Below the pieces are notes generated by a model. The model did no database searches. It had not been told where the DNA came from and was given only the letters and a program-made list of their open reading frames with translations. 62,359 bases of DNA. Origin: Lysobacterales bacterium. Its GTDB lineage: Bacteria; Pseudomonadota; Gammaproteobacteria; Xanthomonadales; SZUA-5. This document shows positions 18,212 through 26,757 of the stretch, piece after piece. The stretch lies in the NCBI GenBank assembly GCA_022841325.1, contig JALHRS010000034.1:1-62359 (forward strand). Reading direction: 5' to 3'. The translations under genes and the position numbers were made by a program. Every line of letters begins with the position of its first letter. Position 1 is the stretch's first letter.

Positions 18212-19468
18212 ATGTATCTGATCCGTATCCTGGCCACGCTGTTGCTGCTGACACCGGCTTTGCACGCCGAGGACTGGACCACCGAAGAGGTGTTTTCCCG
18301 ACACAAGACCAGCGTCATCCAGGTGCGCATCATTGATGCCCAGGGTGGCGCCAAACGCTCCATCGGCAGTGGTTTCATGGTCAGCGACGATGGCCGCCTG
18401 ATCAGCAATTTCCATGTGGTCGCCGACTTTGTCCACCACCCGGGGCAGTACCGCGCCGAGTGGCATGACAGCGAGGGCGGCAGCGGCGAATTGCGCCTGC
18501 TGGATGTCGACGTCGTTCACGACCTCGCCCTGCTTCAATCCGAGCAGTTGCAGGCACGGGAGTTTCTGGCGGTTGAAAGCAATCTGCCGAAGATGGGTGA
18601 GCGTCTGTATTCCCTGGGTTTTCCCTACGATCTGGGACTGACCATCGTCGAAGGCACCTACAACGGCCTGCTCGAGAAGTCCCTGTACGAGCGCATCCAT
18701 CTGACGGCTTCGATCAATCCCGGCATGAGCGGCGGCCCGGCCATCGACCGCTATGGCAACGTCATCGGTGTCAATGTGGCCACGGCCGGCGATCAGGTCA
18801 GTTTTCTGGTGCCGTCGCGGCACGTGATCGATCTGCTCTCGCGTGACGAGGCCAGTACCCAGGGCGAACTGATGGACCGGATCGGTGCCCAGCTGCGCGC
18901 GAACCAGGCCCGCTATCTGGGCACGCTGATGGCGGCGCCGTTGGAGTCAACCACGCTTGGCAGCTACCGGGTTCCGTCCTCGCTGGCGCGGCATATCAGT
19001 TGCTGGAGCCAGACCGACCAGAATCCCGAGCGCCTGCTCGATTACACCGAGCTCAGTTGCCAGAGCGAGGACGACATCTTTCTCGAAGGCAATCTGTCGA
19101 CCGGGGCAATCCGCTTCGAGCACCAGCTGCGCAGCGCCAGGAAGATCGGCGTTGTGCGATTCTGGGCGCAGCTGGAGCGCGGCTTCCGTAGTTTTTATGG
19201 TGATCTGGGCGGCGACCAGACCAGTTCCACCGACTTCTCCTGTCATCAGGACTTCTTCCGGCACGGCGAGCTCAAGAGCAAGCTGGTGCTGTGTGTGCGT
19301 CGCTACCGCGAGTTCGGCGGGCTGTACGATCTGGTGCAGCGACAGGTGACGCTGGATCACTCCGATCAGGCGCTGCAATCGACGCTGATCCTCACCGGCG
19401 TCGACCGTGAACATGGACTGGCCTTCGCCCGGCGCTTTGCCGAGAGCATCGTGAAGGTGCAGCCATGA
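18212..19468 (+). CDS. Secreted trypsin-like (S1C/HtrA-type) serine protease
   Basis: A 418-residue protein with a signal peptide (LIRILATLLLLTPALHA) and a chymotrypsin fold. Catalytic residues are H68 (SNFHVVADF), D104 (VVHDLALLQ) and S173 (NPGMSGGPAID). No PDZ domain follows. Instead about 190 residues of unrecognised sequence contain four cysteines (for example ISCWSQ, ELSCQS, DFSCHQD, LVLCVRR) that could form disulphides in the periplasm. It overlaps the FHA gene by 4 bp (ATGA), so the two proteins are made together. ATG 18212 chosen because the leader starts there. Confidence 0.87.
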   Translation: MYLIRILATLLLLTPALHAEDWTTEEVFSRHKTSVIQVRIIDAQGGAKRSIGSGFMVSDDGRLISNFHVVADFVHHPGQYRAEWHDSEGGSGELRLLDVDVVHDLALLQSEQLQAREFLAVESNLPKMGERLYSLGFPYDLGLTIVEGTYNGLLEKSLYERIHLTASINPGMSGGPAIDRYGNVIGVNVATAGDQVSFLVPSRHVIDLLSRDEASTQGELMDRIGAQLRANQARYLGTLMAAPLESTTLGSYRVPSSLARHISCWSQTDQNPERLLDYTELSCQSEDDIFLEGNLSTGAIRFEHQLRSARKIGVVRFWAQLERGFRSFYGDLGGDQTSSTDFSCHQDFFRHGELKSKLVLCVRRYREFGGLYDLVQRQVTLDHSDQALQSTLILTGVDREHGLAFARRFAESIVKVQP

Positions 19469-20430
19469 GTACTCTGGGAGTGGTGGAGATCGTTGATCGC
19501 GCCGGCCACGTGCGCGAGCGGGTGCGAGTGCAGCAGCTGCCTTTTCGCATCGGCCGGGCACTGGACAATGATCTGGTCCTGGATGATGTCTATGCCTGCC
19601 CCCATCACGCCGAGATCCGCGCTACGGACACGCTGGAGCTGGTTGATCTGGACAGCGTCAATGGCAGCTTCGTCGGCAGCGGAGCCCAGCGGCAATCGCG
19701 GATCGAGCTTGGCCAGCAACGCGAGTTGCGTCTGGGTCACACCCATCTGCGTTTTCGCGGCATCGATGAACAGCTAGCGGCCACGGTAGCTGATCCGCTG
19801 GCCGGCTCGCGCTGGCTGGGCCTGGATCGCTGGGGCTGGGGCCTGGCCGCCACCCTGGGCTGCGCGCTGGCCATGGCCGCCGAGAACATCCTCGGCAGCA
19901 CCCAGACGCTCCGAGCTGGCGCCATCGCCAGCGGCGTTGCGCCAGGGCTGATCGTGCTGGCTCTATGGGCTTTGGCCTGGAGCCTGGTCAATCGCGTGGT
20001 CGCGCACCGTTTTCAGTATTTCGGGCATCTGGCGCTGGGTGGCGCTGCCGTCGTGGTCGCCAACCTGATGGAGGTCGTCGGCAGCTATGCCATCTACGCA
20101 GCATCCCTCGATGATTGGCTGCCAGCCTTTGGCAGCGTCTCCGGCGCGCTACTGGTCACGGCCCTGCTGTTCGGCCATCTGCGGCTGATTTCCCGCAGCA
20201 AGACCCGTGCGCTGCTGTTGCCCGCGGCTCTGGTGGGTGTGGCTTTTCTGGCCCTGTCGCTGCTGCCAGGCGTCGGCGACGGCCGCTTCCGCAGCGAGCC
20301 CAGCATCGGCGGATCACTGAAACCACCCTTTGCGGCACTGGCAGACGGACGCAGCAGCGAGGCCTTCTACAACACGGCGCTGGAGATCATGGACGAAGTC
20401 GACCAGGACGCCGCTGAAGAATCGCCGTAG
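19465..20430 (+). CDS. FHA-domain integral membrane protein
   Basis: A 321-residue protein. Residues 1-95 are a forkhead-associated domain that would bind phosphothreonine: FRIGRALDNDLVL, the CPHHAEI strand and SVNGSFVG match the conserved Gly-Arg, Ser/His and Asn positions. Residues about 110-255 hold five hydrophobic helices, followed by a polar tail with an acidic end (DEVDQDAAEE). The FHA part should be cytoplasmic. No Ser/Thr kinase is encoded in this window. Co-translated with the upstream protease; function unknown. Confidence 0.85.
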   Translation: MSTLGVVEIVDRAGHVRERVRVQQLPFRIGRALDNDLVLDDVYACPHHAEIRATDTLELVDLDSVNGSFVGSGAQRQSRIELGQQRELRLGHTHLRFRGIDEQLAATVADPLAGSRWLGLDRWGWGLAATLGCALAMAAENILGSTQTLRAGAIASGVAPGLIVLALWALAWSLVNRVVAHRFQYFGHLALGGAAVVVANLMEVVGSYAIYAASLDDWLPAFGSVSGALLVTALLFGHLRLISRSKTRALLLPAALVGVAFLALSLLPGVGDGRFRSEPSIGGSLKPPFAALADGRSSEAFYNTALEIMDEVDQDAAEESP

Positions 20431-20449
20431 TAGCGCCAGGGCAGGCAGA

Positions 20450-20468
20450 GCCTGGCGCAGCGCCAGGC
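20450..20468. terminator. Hairpin between FHA and vWA genes
   Basis: GCCTGGCG (20450-20457), loop CAG, CGCCAGGC (20461-20468): a perfect 8-bp GC stem in the 54-bp gap between convergent genes, probably a bidirectional terminator although no T-run follows. Confidence 0.6.
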
Positions 20469-20484
20469 CCCGGCGCCGGCTGCT

Positions 20485-21933
20485 TCAGGGCACGACCTTG
20501 ATCGGCCGGGTCGCCAGCACGGTGTCGTTGGTGTACGCCATGAACCGCAATTCGTAATCACCGGGCTGTTCCGGTGCCAGAATCTCGTAGCTTTCATCCT
20601 CGCCGCGAACATCGTCGTAGGCCAGGTAGGCACCGGGCTCACTGCCCGCCGGCGCAAAACCGATCCAGTTACCCTGGGCTACCGGGCCACGGGCGCGGAT
20701 CTTGACCAGCTCGCCGACCCTGACCTGCGCCGGCGCCTCGATACCGGCCTGGGCCGAGACAATCCTGATGGCCTGACTTGCCGCCACGGACTCGTTTTCA
20801 TTGAGCACATAGCGCAGCTCGTAGTCGCCGGCCTGCGCCGGCGTGCGCAGGCTGTAGCGAGATCCATCCGCTTGCGGGCGCTCGTACTGCAGATAGGCAC
20901 CGGCAGCGCCGCCGGCCGGGGCAAATCCGACCCAGTGCGAATCGCTGACCGGACCACTGGCCTGAATCTCGATGGTGCTGCCGGCGACGGCCTGCGCCGG
21001 ACCGCTGATCGACACCGCGCTGGGGATCGCTTCGATCGGGCGCCGATGCAACACCTTGGGCTCGCGCAAGGGACTGACATAGCGCAGCTCGTACCGGCCC
21101 TGCTCGGCAGGCATGGCCAGTTCCACCTTCCCGGCCGGACTCGCATCCTTGATCCAGGCGTAGTCGAGTTCGCCGACATCGGTCGCATCTGCCGGATAGA
21201 TCCCGATGAAATCGCCCTCGTCACCCGGTCCCTCGAAGGACACGCTGATGGTGGTGACGATCGGCGCCCGCTCCGGGGCGCCGATGCTGGCCGTGGCCGG
21301 GGGCAGCCTGGCCTCGGTGCTGACGGCCACCGCGGCCGACAGCGATCCCGACAGGTCCTTGGCGTCGCGCGCATTGAAATACTGGCCACCCGTGTTTTCT
21401 GCCAGACAGCGCAGCTGCGCCTGATGGGCCGGATTGGAGACATCGAAGCCGATGACATGGGCGGTGAAGTCGACGCCGTTCTGCTCCAGTTCCTTGCCGA
21501 CGGCGCAGGGATCGAGGTTGCAGGTCTCTTCGCCATCGGAGATCAGGATCACCGTGGCCTTCTGCTCCGAGGACCTGAGCACCTGCGCTGCCTGGAGCAC
21601 TGCCGCCGACAGCGGCGTCATGCCCCTGGGATTGAGCGCCTGCACCTGATCGCGCAGTGCCTGCGGGTTCAGCGGCTGCGGCGCGTACAGCGTCTCGATG
21701 TCGGCGCAATCGCCCTTGCGGCGATGGCCGTAGGCCAGCAGTCCCAGACGATTCTCGGGCTTCCACTGACTGGCCAGCTGATCCACCGCCTCGCGAGCGA
21801 TCTCGATCTTGGCCTTGCCATCGATCTGGCCCCACATCGAGCCGGACGCATCCAGCACCAGCATCACGTTCTCTTGGGCAGCCGCAGTAGCGGACATCAG
21901 GCACAGCAGGGCAACAGCCAGCGATCGATGCAT
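20485..21933 (-). CDS. Secreted vWA-domain protein with three C-terminal YELR repeats
   Basis: A 482-residue protein with a signal peptide ending ATAAAQ and a von Willebrand A domain (about 22-205). The metal-ion-dependent adhesion site is intact: DASGSMWG, the Thr of GMTPLSAA and the Asp of ILISDGEE. Three repeats of about 85 residues follow, each with a W-(V/I)-G-(F/Y)-x-PA core and a GxYELR strand near the end, probably beta-sandwiches. Cysteines in GDCADIE and ETCNLDPC suggest disulphides. It faces the protease-FHA pair tail to tail. Ligand unknown. Confidence 0.87.
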   Translation of the reverse strand: MHRSLAVALLCLMSATAAAQENVMLVLDASGSMWGQIDGKAKIEIAREAVDQLASQWKPENRLGLLAYGHRRKGDCADIETLYAPQPLNPQALRDQVQALNPRGMTPLSAAVLQAAQVLRSSEQKATVILISDGEETCNLDPCAVGKELEQNGVDFTAHVIGFDVSNPAHQAQLRCLAENTGGQYFNARDAKDLSGSLSAAVAVSTEARLPPATASIGAPERAPIVTTISVSFEGPGDEGDFIGIYPADATDVGELDYAWIKDASPAGKVELAMPAEQGRYELRYVSPLREPKVLHRRPIEAIPSAVSISGPAQAVAGSTIEIQASGPVSDSHWVGFAPAGGAAGAYLQYERPQADGSRYSLRTPAQAGDYELRYVLNENESVAASQAIRIVSAQAGIEAPAQVRVGELVKIRARGPVAQGNWIGFAPAGSEPGAYLAYDDVRGEDESYEILAPEQPGDYELRFMAYTNDTVLATRPIKVVP

Positions 21934-22025
21934 CGATTGGTCTCATCCAGGCGGGAATCAGGAACTACGGAGTATCGCCGCGCCAGGGGTCAAGACCGTG
22001 ACAATCCTCGACCGCCGCGCGGCAC

Positions 22026-22072
22026 GCTCGGCAGACGTAGGCCGAGGGTACGCGCCGCAGGCGTGTTCCCTA
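22026..22072. repeat. Dispersed GTAGGCCGAGGG-type palindrome
   Basis: GACGTAGGCCGAGGGTACGCGCCGCAGGCGTG is related to the segment at 56175-56265 (GTAGGCCGAGGGTGCGCGCAGC), whose inverse end CCTCGGCCTACGTCC also occurs at 34346-34360. It occupies the gap between the vWA gene's promoter region and the fadD stop. Confidence 0.6.
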
Positions 22073-22074
22073 GG

Positions 22075-23748
22075 CTAACGCAGCTCGCGGCGCAGGATCT
22101 TGCCTACGGGCGTCTTCGGCAGGCTGTCGCGGAACTCGATGCGCTTGGGCTGTTTATAGCCGGTCAGCATATCCCGGCAATGGGCGCGCAGGGCTTCCTC
22201 GGTCAGCGCCGGATCCTTGCGCACCACCACCAGCTTCACGGCTTCACCGGTCTTGTCGTCGGGAATGCCGACTGCCGCGGCTTCGAGCACACCGGGATGC
22301 ATGGCCACCACGTCTTCGATCTCGTTCGGAAACACGTTGAAACCCGACACCAGGATCATGTCCTTGCGGCGGTCGAGCAGGAACAGATAACCACCCTCGC
22401 CACGTTTGGCGATATCGCCGGTGCGGAACCAGCCGCCCTCGAAGAAGGCATCCCTGGTCTCTTCCGGTCGTTGCCAGTAGCCGCTGGTGACCTGCGGGCC
22501 ACGCACACACAGCTCGCCGGGCTCGCCGATCGGCACCACCTCGCCCTGCTCGTCGCGCAGACTGATGTCCACATCCGGCAAGGGCAAGCCGATGGATCCC
22601 ACCGGATTCGGCGCATCCCAGCGGTTCACGGTGATGCCGGCACTGGTTTCCGACAAGCCATACATTTCGACGACTTCACGGCCGGTGACCTGCTTCCAGC
22701 GCTCGGCGGTGGCGCGGCGCAAGGCCGTGCCGCCCTGGATGCAGAGTTTGAGCGAGCTGAAATCGAGCGCTGCAAATTCGGGCGAGTTCAGCAGGGCATC
22801 GTAGAGTGTGTTGACCCCGGAAAAGATCGAGGGCTGGTACTGGCGGAAGCTGGCGACCAGACCGGGGATATCGCGCGGATTGGTGATCAGCACGCCATGC
22901 AGGCCGTGCGTCCACGCGTACATCATGTTGGTGAAGGCGGCGATGTGATAGAGCGGCAGGCAGATCAGTCCGATTTCCTTCGACGGATCCAGTGCCCGTC
23001 CCAGCCACTGCTCGCAGGCGGCGACGTTGGCCATCAGCGCAACATGCGACAGGGCTGCACCCTTGGAGACCCCCGTAGTCCCGCCGGTGTATTGCAGTTG
23101 CGCCACCTCGGTGGCTGCGGCCTGCGCCGTGACCCGGGGCTGATTCGCGCCATGCGACAGCGCCTCTGACCAGCGCACCGCACCGGGAATGGAGAATTCC
23201 GGGATCAGCTTCTTCACGTACTTCAGCGTGAAGTTGACGACGGTCGACTTGGGACAGCTCAACAGATCGCCGACGCGGGTGGTGATCACGTGCTTGACGC
23301 CGGTTCCCTCCAGCGCCTCGGCAGCCACGGCACCGAAGTTCTCGATCACGATCAGTGCCGACGCCCCCGAGTCCTTCAGCTGATGCCGCAACTCGCGCGC
23401 CGTATACAAGGGATTGACCAGCACCGAGATCAGATCCGCCCGGAGGATGCCGAGCACGGCAATCGGGAACTGCAGCAGATTGGGCAACATCACCGCCACC
23501 CGTTCTCCGGGCTTCAGTCCGAGTTCGCCGCGCAGATAGGCGGCAAGGTCGGCACTCAGGCGATCGATATCGGCATAGCTCAGGGTCCTGCCCATATTGG
23601 TGAAGGCCGGCTGTTTGCCGCGGCGCTGGCAAGCCTCCATGAGCATCTGCGGCAGGCTCTGGCCGGCATCGATGGCGGCGCTGGCGATGTTCTCGAAATC
23701 ATCCTTGGCAAGCGGTGAGGGGGTGTTGCGTCCAAAGGGCTGGGTCAT
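22075..23748 (-). CDS. fadD: Long-chain fatty-acid--CoA ligase FadD
   Basis: A 557-residue AMP-forming acyl-CoA synthetase that activates fatty acids for beta-oxidation or lipid synthesis. It has the P-loop YTGGTTGVSKG, the A8-type motif GWFRTGD, the fatty-acyl signature region DRRKDMILVSGFNVFPNEIE, and the C-terminal catalytic lysine in LPKTPVGKILRRELR. Length matches E. coli FadD. ATG 23748 (MTQPFGRNT) chosen over an upstream start at 23805. It is divergently transcribed from the secreted SDR gene. Other beta-oxidation genes are not in the window. Confidence 0.93.
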   Translation of the reverse strand: MTQPFGRNTPSPLAKDDFENIASAAIDAGQSLPQMLMEACQRRGKQPAFTNMGRTLSYADIDRLSADLAAYLRGELGLKPGERVAVMLPNLLQFPIAVLGILRADLISVLVNPLYTARELRHQLKDSGASALIVIENFGAVAAEALEGTGVKHVITTRVGDLLSCPKSTVVNFTLKYVKKLIPEFSIPGAVRWSEALSHGANQPRVTAQAAATEVAQLQYTGGTTGVSKGAALSHVALMANVAACEQWLGRALDPSKEIGLICLPLYHIAAFTNMMYAWTHGLHGVLITNPRDIPGLVASFRQYQPSIFSGVNTLYDALLNSPEFAALDFSSLKLCIQGGTALRRATAERWKQVTGREVVEMYGLSETSAGITVNRWDAPNPVGSIGLPLPDVDISLRDEQGEVVPIGEPGELCVRGPQVTSGYWQRPEETRDAFFEGGWFRTGDIAKRGEGGYLFLLDRRKDMILVSGFNVFPNEIEDVVAMHPGVLEAAAVGIPDDKTGEAVKLVVVRKDPALTEEALRAHCRDMLTGYKQPKRIEFRDSLPKTPVGKILRRELR

Positions 23749-23917
23749 CGGAACTCTCGGCGGGTAGCAGACGCCAATGGTGCGCGGACTTGGCGTGAAA
23801 GTCATGTAGTTGGACCGGACAAGTGCGCTACGCCACTTGTCGCCGGATCCTGCTGGGGAATGATATCCCGTAGTCTAGGCAGCTCCGATCGCTTCGATCG
23901 CTGGCGGAGACCTTCTG

Positions 23918-24883
23918 ATGAATTTGCGCAGCCTGTGGTGGTTGTCAGTATTGGCCCTGGCACTTCCGGTACACGCCGAGAGCACGCCAGCGGCGGCCGA
24001 TGCCCCGAAACAGAAGGCGGTCCTGGTCACCGGTGCGACCTCGGGCATCGGCCGCAACATCGCCGAGACGCTCGCCCGCGAGGGCTATCTGGTGTACGCC
24101 GGTGCGCGCAAGCAGGCCGATATCGATGAACTCAGCGCCATCGACAATATCGAAGGCATCCGCCTCGACGTCACCGTGCAGAAGGACGTGGACGACGCCC
24201 TGGCCCTGGTTCGCGAGCGTGGAACCGGCCTCTATGGTCTGGTCAACAACGCCGGTGTTGCCGTCTTTGCGCCCTTGATCGAGGTCGACGAGGTCGACAT
24301 GCGCTTTGTGATGGATGTGAACCTGATGGGGCCGTGGCGGGTCACGCGTGCCTTTGCGCCCCTGCTGATCGAGAGCAAGGGCCGGATCACCACGATCGGA
24401 TCGATCTCGGGCACCGTGTCCGGGACGCTGTTCGGGCCCTACAGCATGAGCAAGCATGCGGTGGAGGCCTTTACCGATTCACTGGCGCGCGAGATGCAGA
24501 AATTCGGCGTTGAAGTCAGCGTCATCGAGCCCGGAAACTTCAAGTCCGACATCGCCATGTCGGTGCGCAATCGCATGCAGCAGCGCGGCCAGACCACCGA
24601 GGGCTCGCTCTACCAGGAGGAACTGGAACGGGTGATGGCGGCCCCGGCCGATCGCTCCAACTACCAGGAGCCGGACGCGGTGTCCGCCGCCGTCAAGCGG
24701 GCTCTGTTCGATGCCAGCCCGCAGCGTCGCTACATGGTGGTACCGAATCAGCGCGAGGCCGAGATCACCATCCGCAAGGCCATCGAGGAGATGGTCCAGC
24801 TGAATCAGAATCAGCCCTACGCCTATGACCGCGAGGCCCTGATCCGAATGCTGGACGAGACCATGGCGCCAGCTTCCGAATAA
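23918..24883 (+). CDS. Short-chain dehydrogenase/reductase with N-terminal signal peptide
   Basis: A 321-residue classical SDR: cofactor motif TGATSGIG, NNAG structural motif, and the catalytic Ser-Tyr-Lys set in SIS...YSMSK. The C-terminal half (VIEPGNFKSD) resembles retinol/11-beta-hydroxysteroid dehydrogenase-like SDRs. Oddly it begins with a convincing Sec-type leader, MNLRSLWWLSVLALALPVHA, with Ala-x-Ala at the end and no in-frame Met between leader and fold. An NAD(P)-dependent enzyme outside the cytoplasm would lack a usual cofactor supply; the leader might instead be an uncleaved membrane anchor. Substrate unknown. Confidence 0.88.
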   Translation: MNLRSLWWLSVLALALPVHAESTPAAADAPKQKAVLVTGATSGIGRNIAETLAREGYLVYAGARKQADIDELSAIDNIEGIRLDVTVQKDVDDALALVRERGTGLYGLVNNAGVAVFAPLIEVDEVDMRFVMDVNLMGPWRVTRAFAPLLIESKGRITTIGSISGTVSGTLFGPYSMSKHAVEAFTDSLAREMQKFGVEVSVIEPGNFKSDIAMSVRNRMQQRGQTTEGSLYQEELERVMAAPADRSNYQEPDAVSAAVKRALFDASPQRRYMVVPNQREAEITIRKAIEEMVQLNQNQPYAYDREALIRMLDETMAPASE

Positions 24884-24894
24884 GGCCCAGGCCG

Positions 24895-24924
24895 GCGCTG
24901 CGCGCAAGCTCGCCCGCGCAGCGC
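24895..24924. terminator. Bidirectional hairpin terminator
   Basis: GCGCTGCGCG (24895-24904) and CGCGCAGCGC (24915-24924) form a perfect 10-bp stem around a 10-nt loop, exactly in the 45-bp gap between the convergent SDR and nitrilase genes. Confidence 0.7.
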
Positions 24925-24928
24925 TGAC

Positions 24929-25891
24929 TCAGTCTTCGTCTCCACGCAGGGTCAGGTTTCCCTGACGGCGACGATCCAGCGCCAGCTGCAACACGTCAGG
25001 CCGGGAATAGTGCCCGGCCGGATCGAAATTCTGGCGTTCGCGGCGCACCAGCGTGTGATCCAGTTCGGCCAGGATCAGGCGTTCTTCACCGACCACCGGC
25101 TCGACCAGCCAGTGGCCATCGGGGCCGGCGATGCAGGATCCGCCATTGGCCGACATGGCCGGCAGCAGTGGCCGCAGATCATCGGCAAAGGGCAGCTCTT
25201 CCGGCAAGTCCTCGGCGCGCATCAAACCCGATACCGAGAGCACGAAGCTGCGCCCCTCACGCGCCAGAAAGCGCGTGCATTCGGCGGTGTTGCGCTCATT
25301 GCCCGGCCACAACGCCAGATGCAGGTCCTCGCCCTGATTGTGCAGCGCGGCACGCGGCAGGGTCATCCAGTTCTCCCAGCACAGCAGACCGCCCACCGTG
25401 AACGCCCCGAGGGCATGGCAGCGCAAACCGTGACCGTCGCCCGGCGCCCAGACCAGGCGCTCTTCATGGGTGGGCACCAGCTTGCGGTGCACCGGCTGCA
25501 GTTCACCGCGCGCATCGATGTAGACCAGCGAGCAATACAGTGAGTGTCCACCGCGATCGCTCGCCCGCTCCATGCAACCGAGCGCGATGGCCATGCCGCT
25601 GTCGCGTGCCAGCTCCTGCAGCGGCGCCAGGTCGCGCGCGGGATTCACAGCCTCCTGCAGGTAATGGGCGTAGAGGGACTTCTGGAAGGTATCTTCAAAA
25701 CGCGCGCCATCAGTGAGTTCCACCCAGAAGGGGTAACCCGGCAGCAGCGCCTCGCCGAAGACGCACAAGGCAGCATCGGCGTCGGCCGCCCGCTGGGCCC
25801 AGGCCGCCATCTTCCACAGCGTGCGCTCGCGCTCCAGCCAGACCGGCGCCATCTGTGCCAGGGCCACTTTCAAGCTACCGTCTGCTGACAT
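24929..25891 (-). CDS. Nitrilase-family carbon-nitrogen hydrolase
   Basis: A 320-residue cytoplasmic hydrolase with the family triad: E47 (FGEALLPGYPFW), K137 (HRKLVPTHEERL) and C171 (LLCWENWMTLPR). CWENxMxLxR around the nucleophile is the pattern of true nitrilases and cyanide-converting enzymes rather than amidases or ureidopropionases, so conversion of a nitrile to acid plus ammonia is likely, with substrate unknown. ATG 25891 is decided by a perfect AGGAGG 5 bp upstream. Monocistronic, divergent from the GY-rich protein gene. Confidence 0.9.
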   Translation of the reverse strand: MSADGSLKVALAQMAPVWLERERTLWKMAAWAQRAADADAALCVFGEALLPGYPFWVELTDGARFEDTFQKSLYAHYLQEAVNPARDLAPLQELARDSGMAIALGCMERASDRGGHSLYCSLVYIDARGELQPVHRKLVPTHEERLVWAPGDGHGLRCHALGAFTVGGLLCWENWMTLPRAALHNQGEDLHLALWPGNERNTAECTRFLAREGRSFVLSVSGLMRAEDLPEELPFADDLRPLLPAMSANGGSCIAGPDGHWLVEPVVGEERLILAELDHTLVRRERQNFDPAGHYSRPDVLQLALDRRRQGNLTLRGDED

Positions 25892-25918
25892 ATCCGCCTC
25901 CTGAAATGCTGAGAAACT

Positions 25919-25974
25919 CTGAACGGGCATCCGTCCGCAGACCCATTATCGTTCAGCTTGGCCGCGCCGTTCAT
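25919..25974. promoter_or_regulatory. CTGAAC / GTTCAG / GTTCAT cluster upstream of the GY-rich gene
   Basis: CTGAAC (25919-25924), GTTCAG (25951-25956) and GTTCAT (25969-25974) lie between the divergent nitrilase and GY-rich protein genes. A matching trio (CTGAAC, GTTCAG, GTTCAG) precedes the paralogous gene at 26758. Shared hexamers in front of two paralogs suggest a common regulator; which one is unknown. Confidence 0.4.
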
Positions 25975-26029
25975 ATTCAAGGTCGCAATCTACTCCAGCG
26001 GCCATCACGGCTCGACTGGAGAATGCACC

Positions 26030-26557
26030 ATGCAATCGATCAAGCACACGGGTCTGGCCCTGGTTTTCGGATGCGCTGCCATGCTGGTCACCCCGCTGGC
26101 CGACGCCGGACACCGTCGTCATGACAATCGCGACGCCGCCATCGGCGTCGCCGTGGTCCTCGGCGCGGCTGCGCTGATCTCGGCCAGCCGCGATCATCAT
26201 CGTCAGTCCTATGCCGTCTCGGGCTACGGTGGATACGGCTATAGCGGATCCGGCTACGGTGGCGCGGGCTACAGCAATTACGGCCCCGGCTACGACAACG
26301 CCGGCTTCAGCACCACCGTGGTTGGCGGCGGCTACCGCCATGGCAACCCCTACCCGTCCACTTATGGCGCCGAGAGCTATGCCGACCAGGGCTACAGCGA
26401 CTACGGCTACGAAACCGGCTATGTCGATGACGCCTACACCGACCAGGGCTACGCGGCGCCGGAGTATTACGACGAGGGCGACGCCGCCTATTGCGATGAC
26501 CAGGATGACTCCGGCTACGGCTACACGGATGATCGTTACCCCTACGACGGCCGCTGA
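26030..26557 (+). CDS. Secreted Gly/Tyr-rich acidic low-complexity protein
   Basis: A 175-residue exported protein. It has a signal peptide with FGCAAMLVTPLADAG at its end, then a conserved block HDNRDAAIGVAVVLGAAALI that looks like a second hydrophobic or glycine-zipper segment, and then about 120 residues of YGGYGYS-like repeats turning acidic (EYYDEGDAAYCDDQDD). It shares the leader and middle block with the gene at 26758, so they are paralogs. ATG 26030 has GGAG upstream. Probably envelope-associated; no function known. Confidence 0.75.
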   Translation: MQSIKHTGLALVFGCAAMLVTPLADAGHRRHDNRDAAIGVAVVLGAAALISASRDHHRQSYAVSGYGGYGYSGSGYGGAGYSNYGPGYDNAGFSTTVVGGGYRHGNPYPSTYGAESYADQGYSDYGYETGYVDDAYTDQGYAAPEYYDEGDAAYCDDQDDSGYGYTDDRYPYDGR

Positions 26558-26577
26558 GACGGTGGCCCGAAGGCTGC

Positions 26578-26600
26578 GCGCCGGCGCTGATGGCCGGCGC
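26578..26600 (+). terminator. Hairpin after the GY-rich gene
   Basis: GCGCCGGC (26578-26585), 7-nt loop, GCCGGCGC (26593-26600): a perfect stem 20 bp after the stop codon, probably a terminator without a T-run. Confidence 0.55.
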
Positions 26601-26648
26601 CAGACCTGAACCAGCAGTCCCGCGCCGATACGCTTTGCGCAGTCAAAC

Positions 26649-26694
26649 CTGAACAAGAACGCCTCGTTCAGCTAAGGGGGCGGCTTCTGTTCAG
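26649..26694. promoter_or_regulatory. CTGAAC / GTTCAG / GTTCAG cluster upstream of the RHY-rich gene
   Basis: CTGAAC (26649-26654) and GTTCAG (26666-26671) are an inverted pair around an 11-bp centre, and GTTCAG repeats at 26689-26694. GTTCAGCT is shared with the upstream region of the paralogous gene at 26030. Candidate operator for a common regulator. Confidence 0.4.
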
Positions 26695-26757
26695 GCAGCA
26701 AGGGGCAAGGTAGGAAGCGTAGACACGGGACATATTGATCCCTGAGGAGAAGGCACC

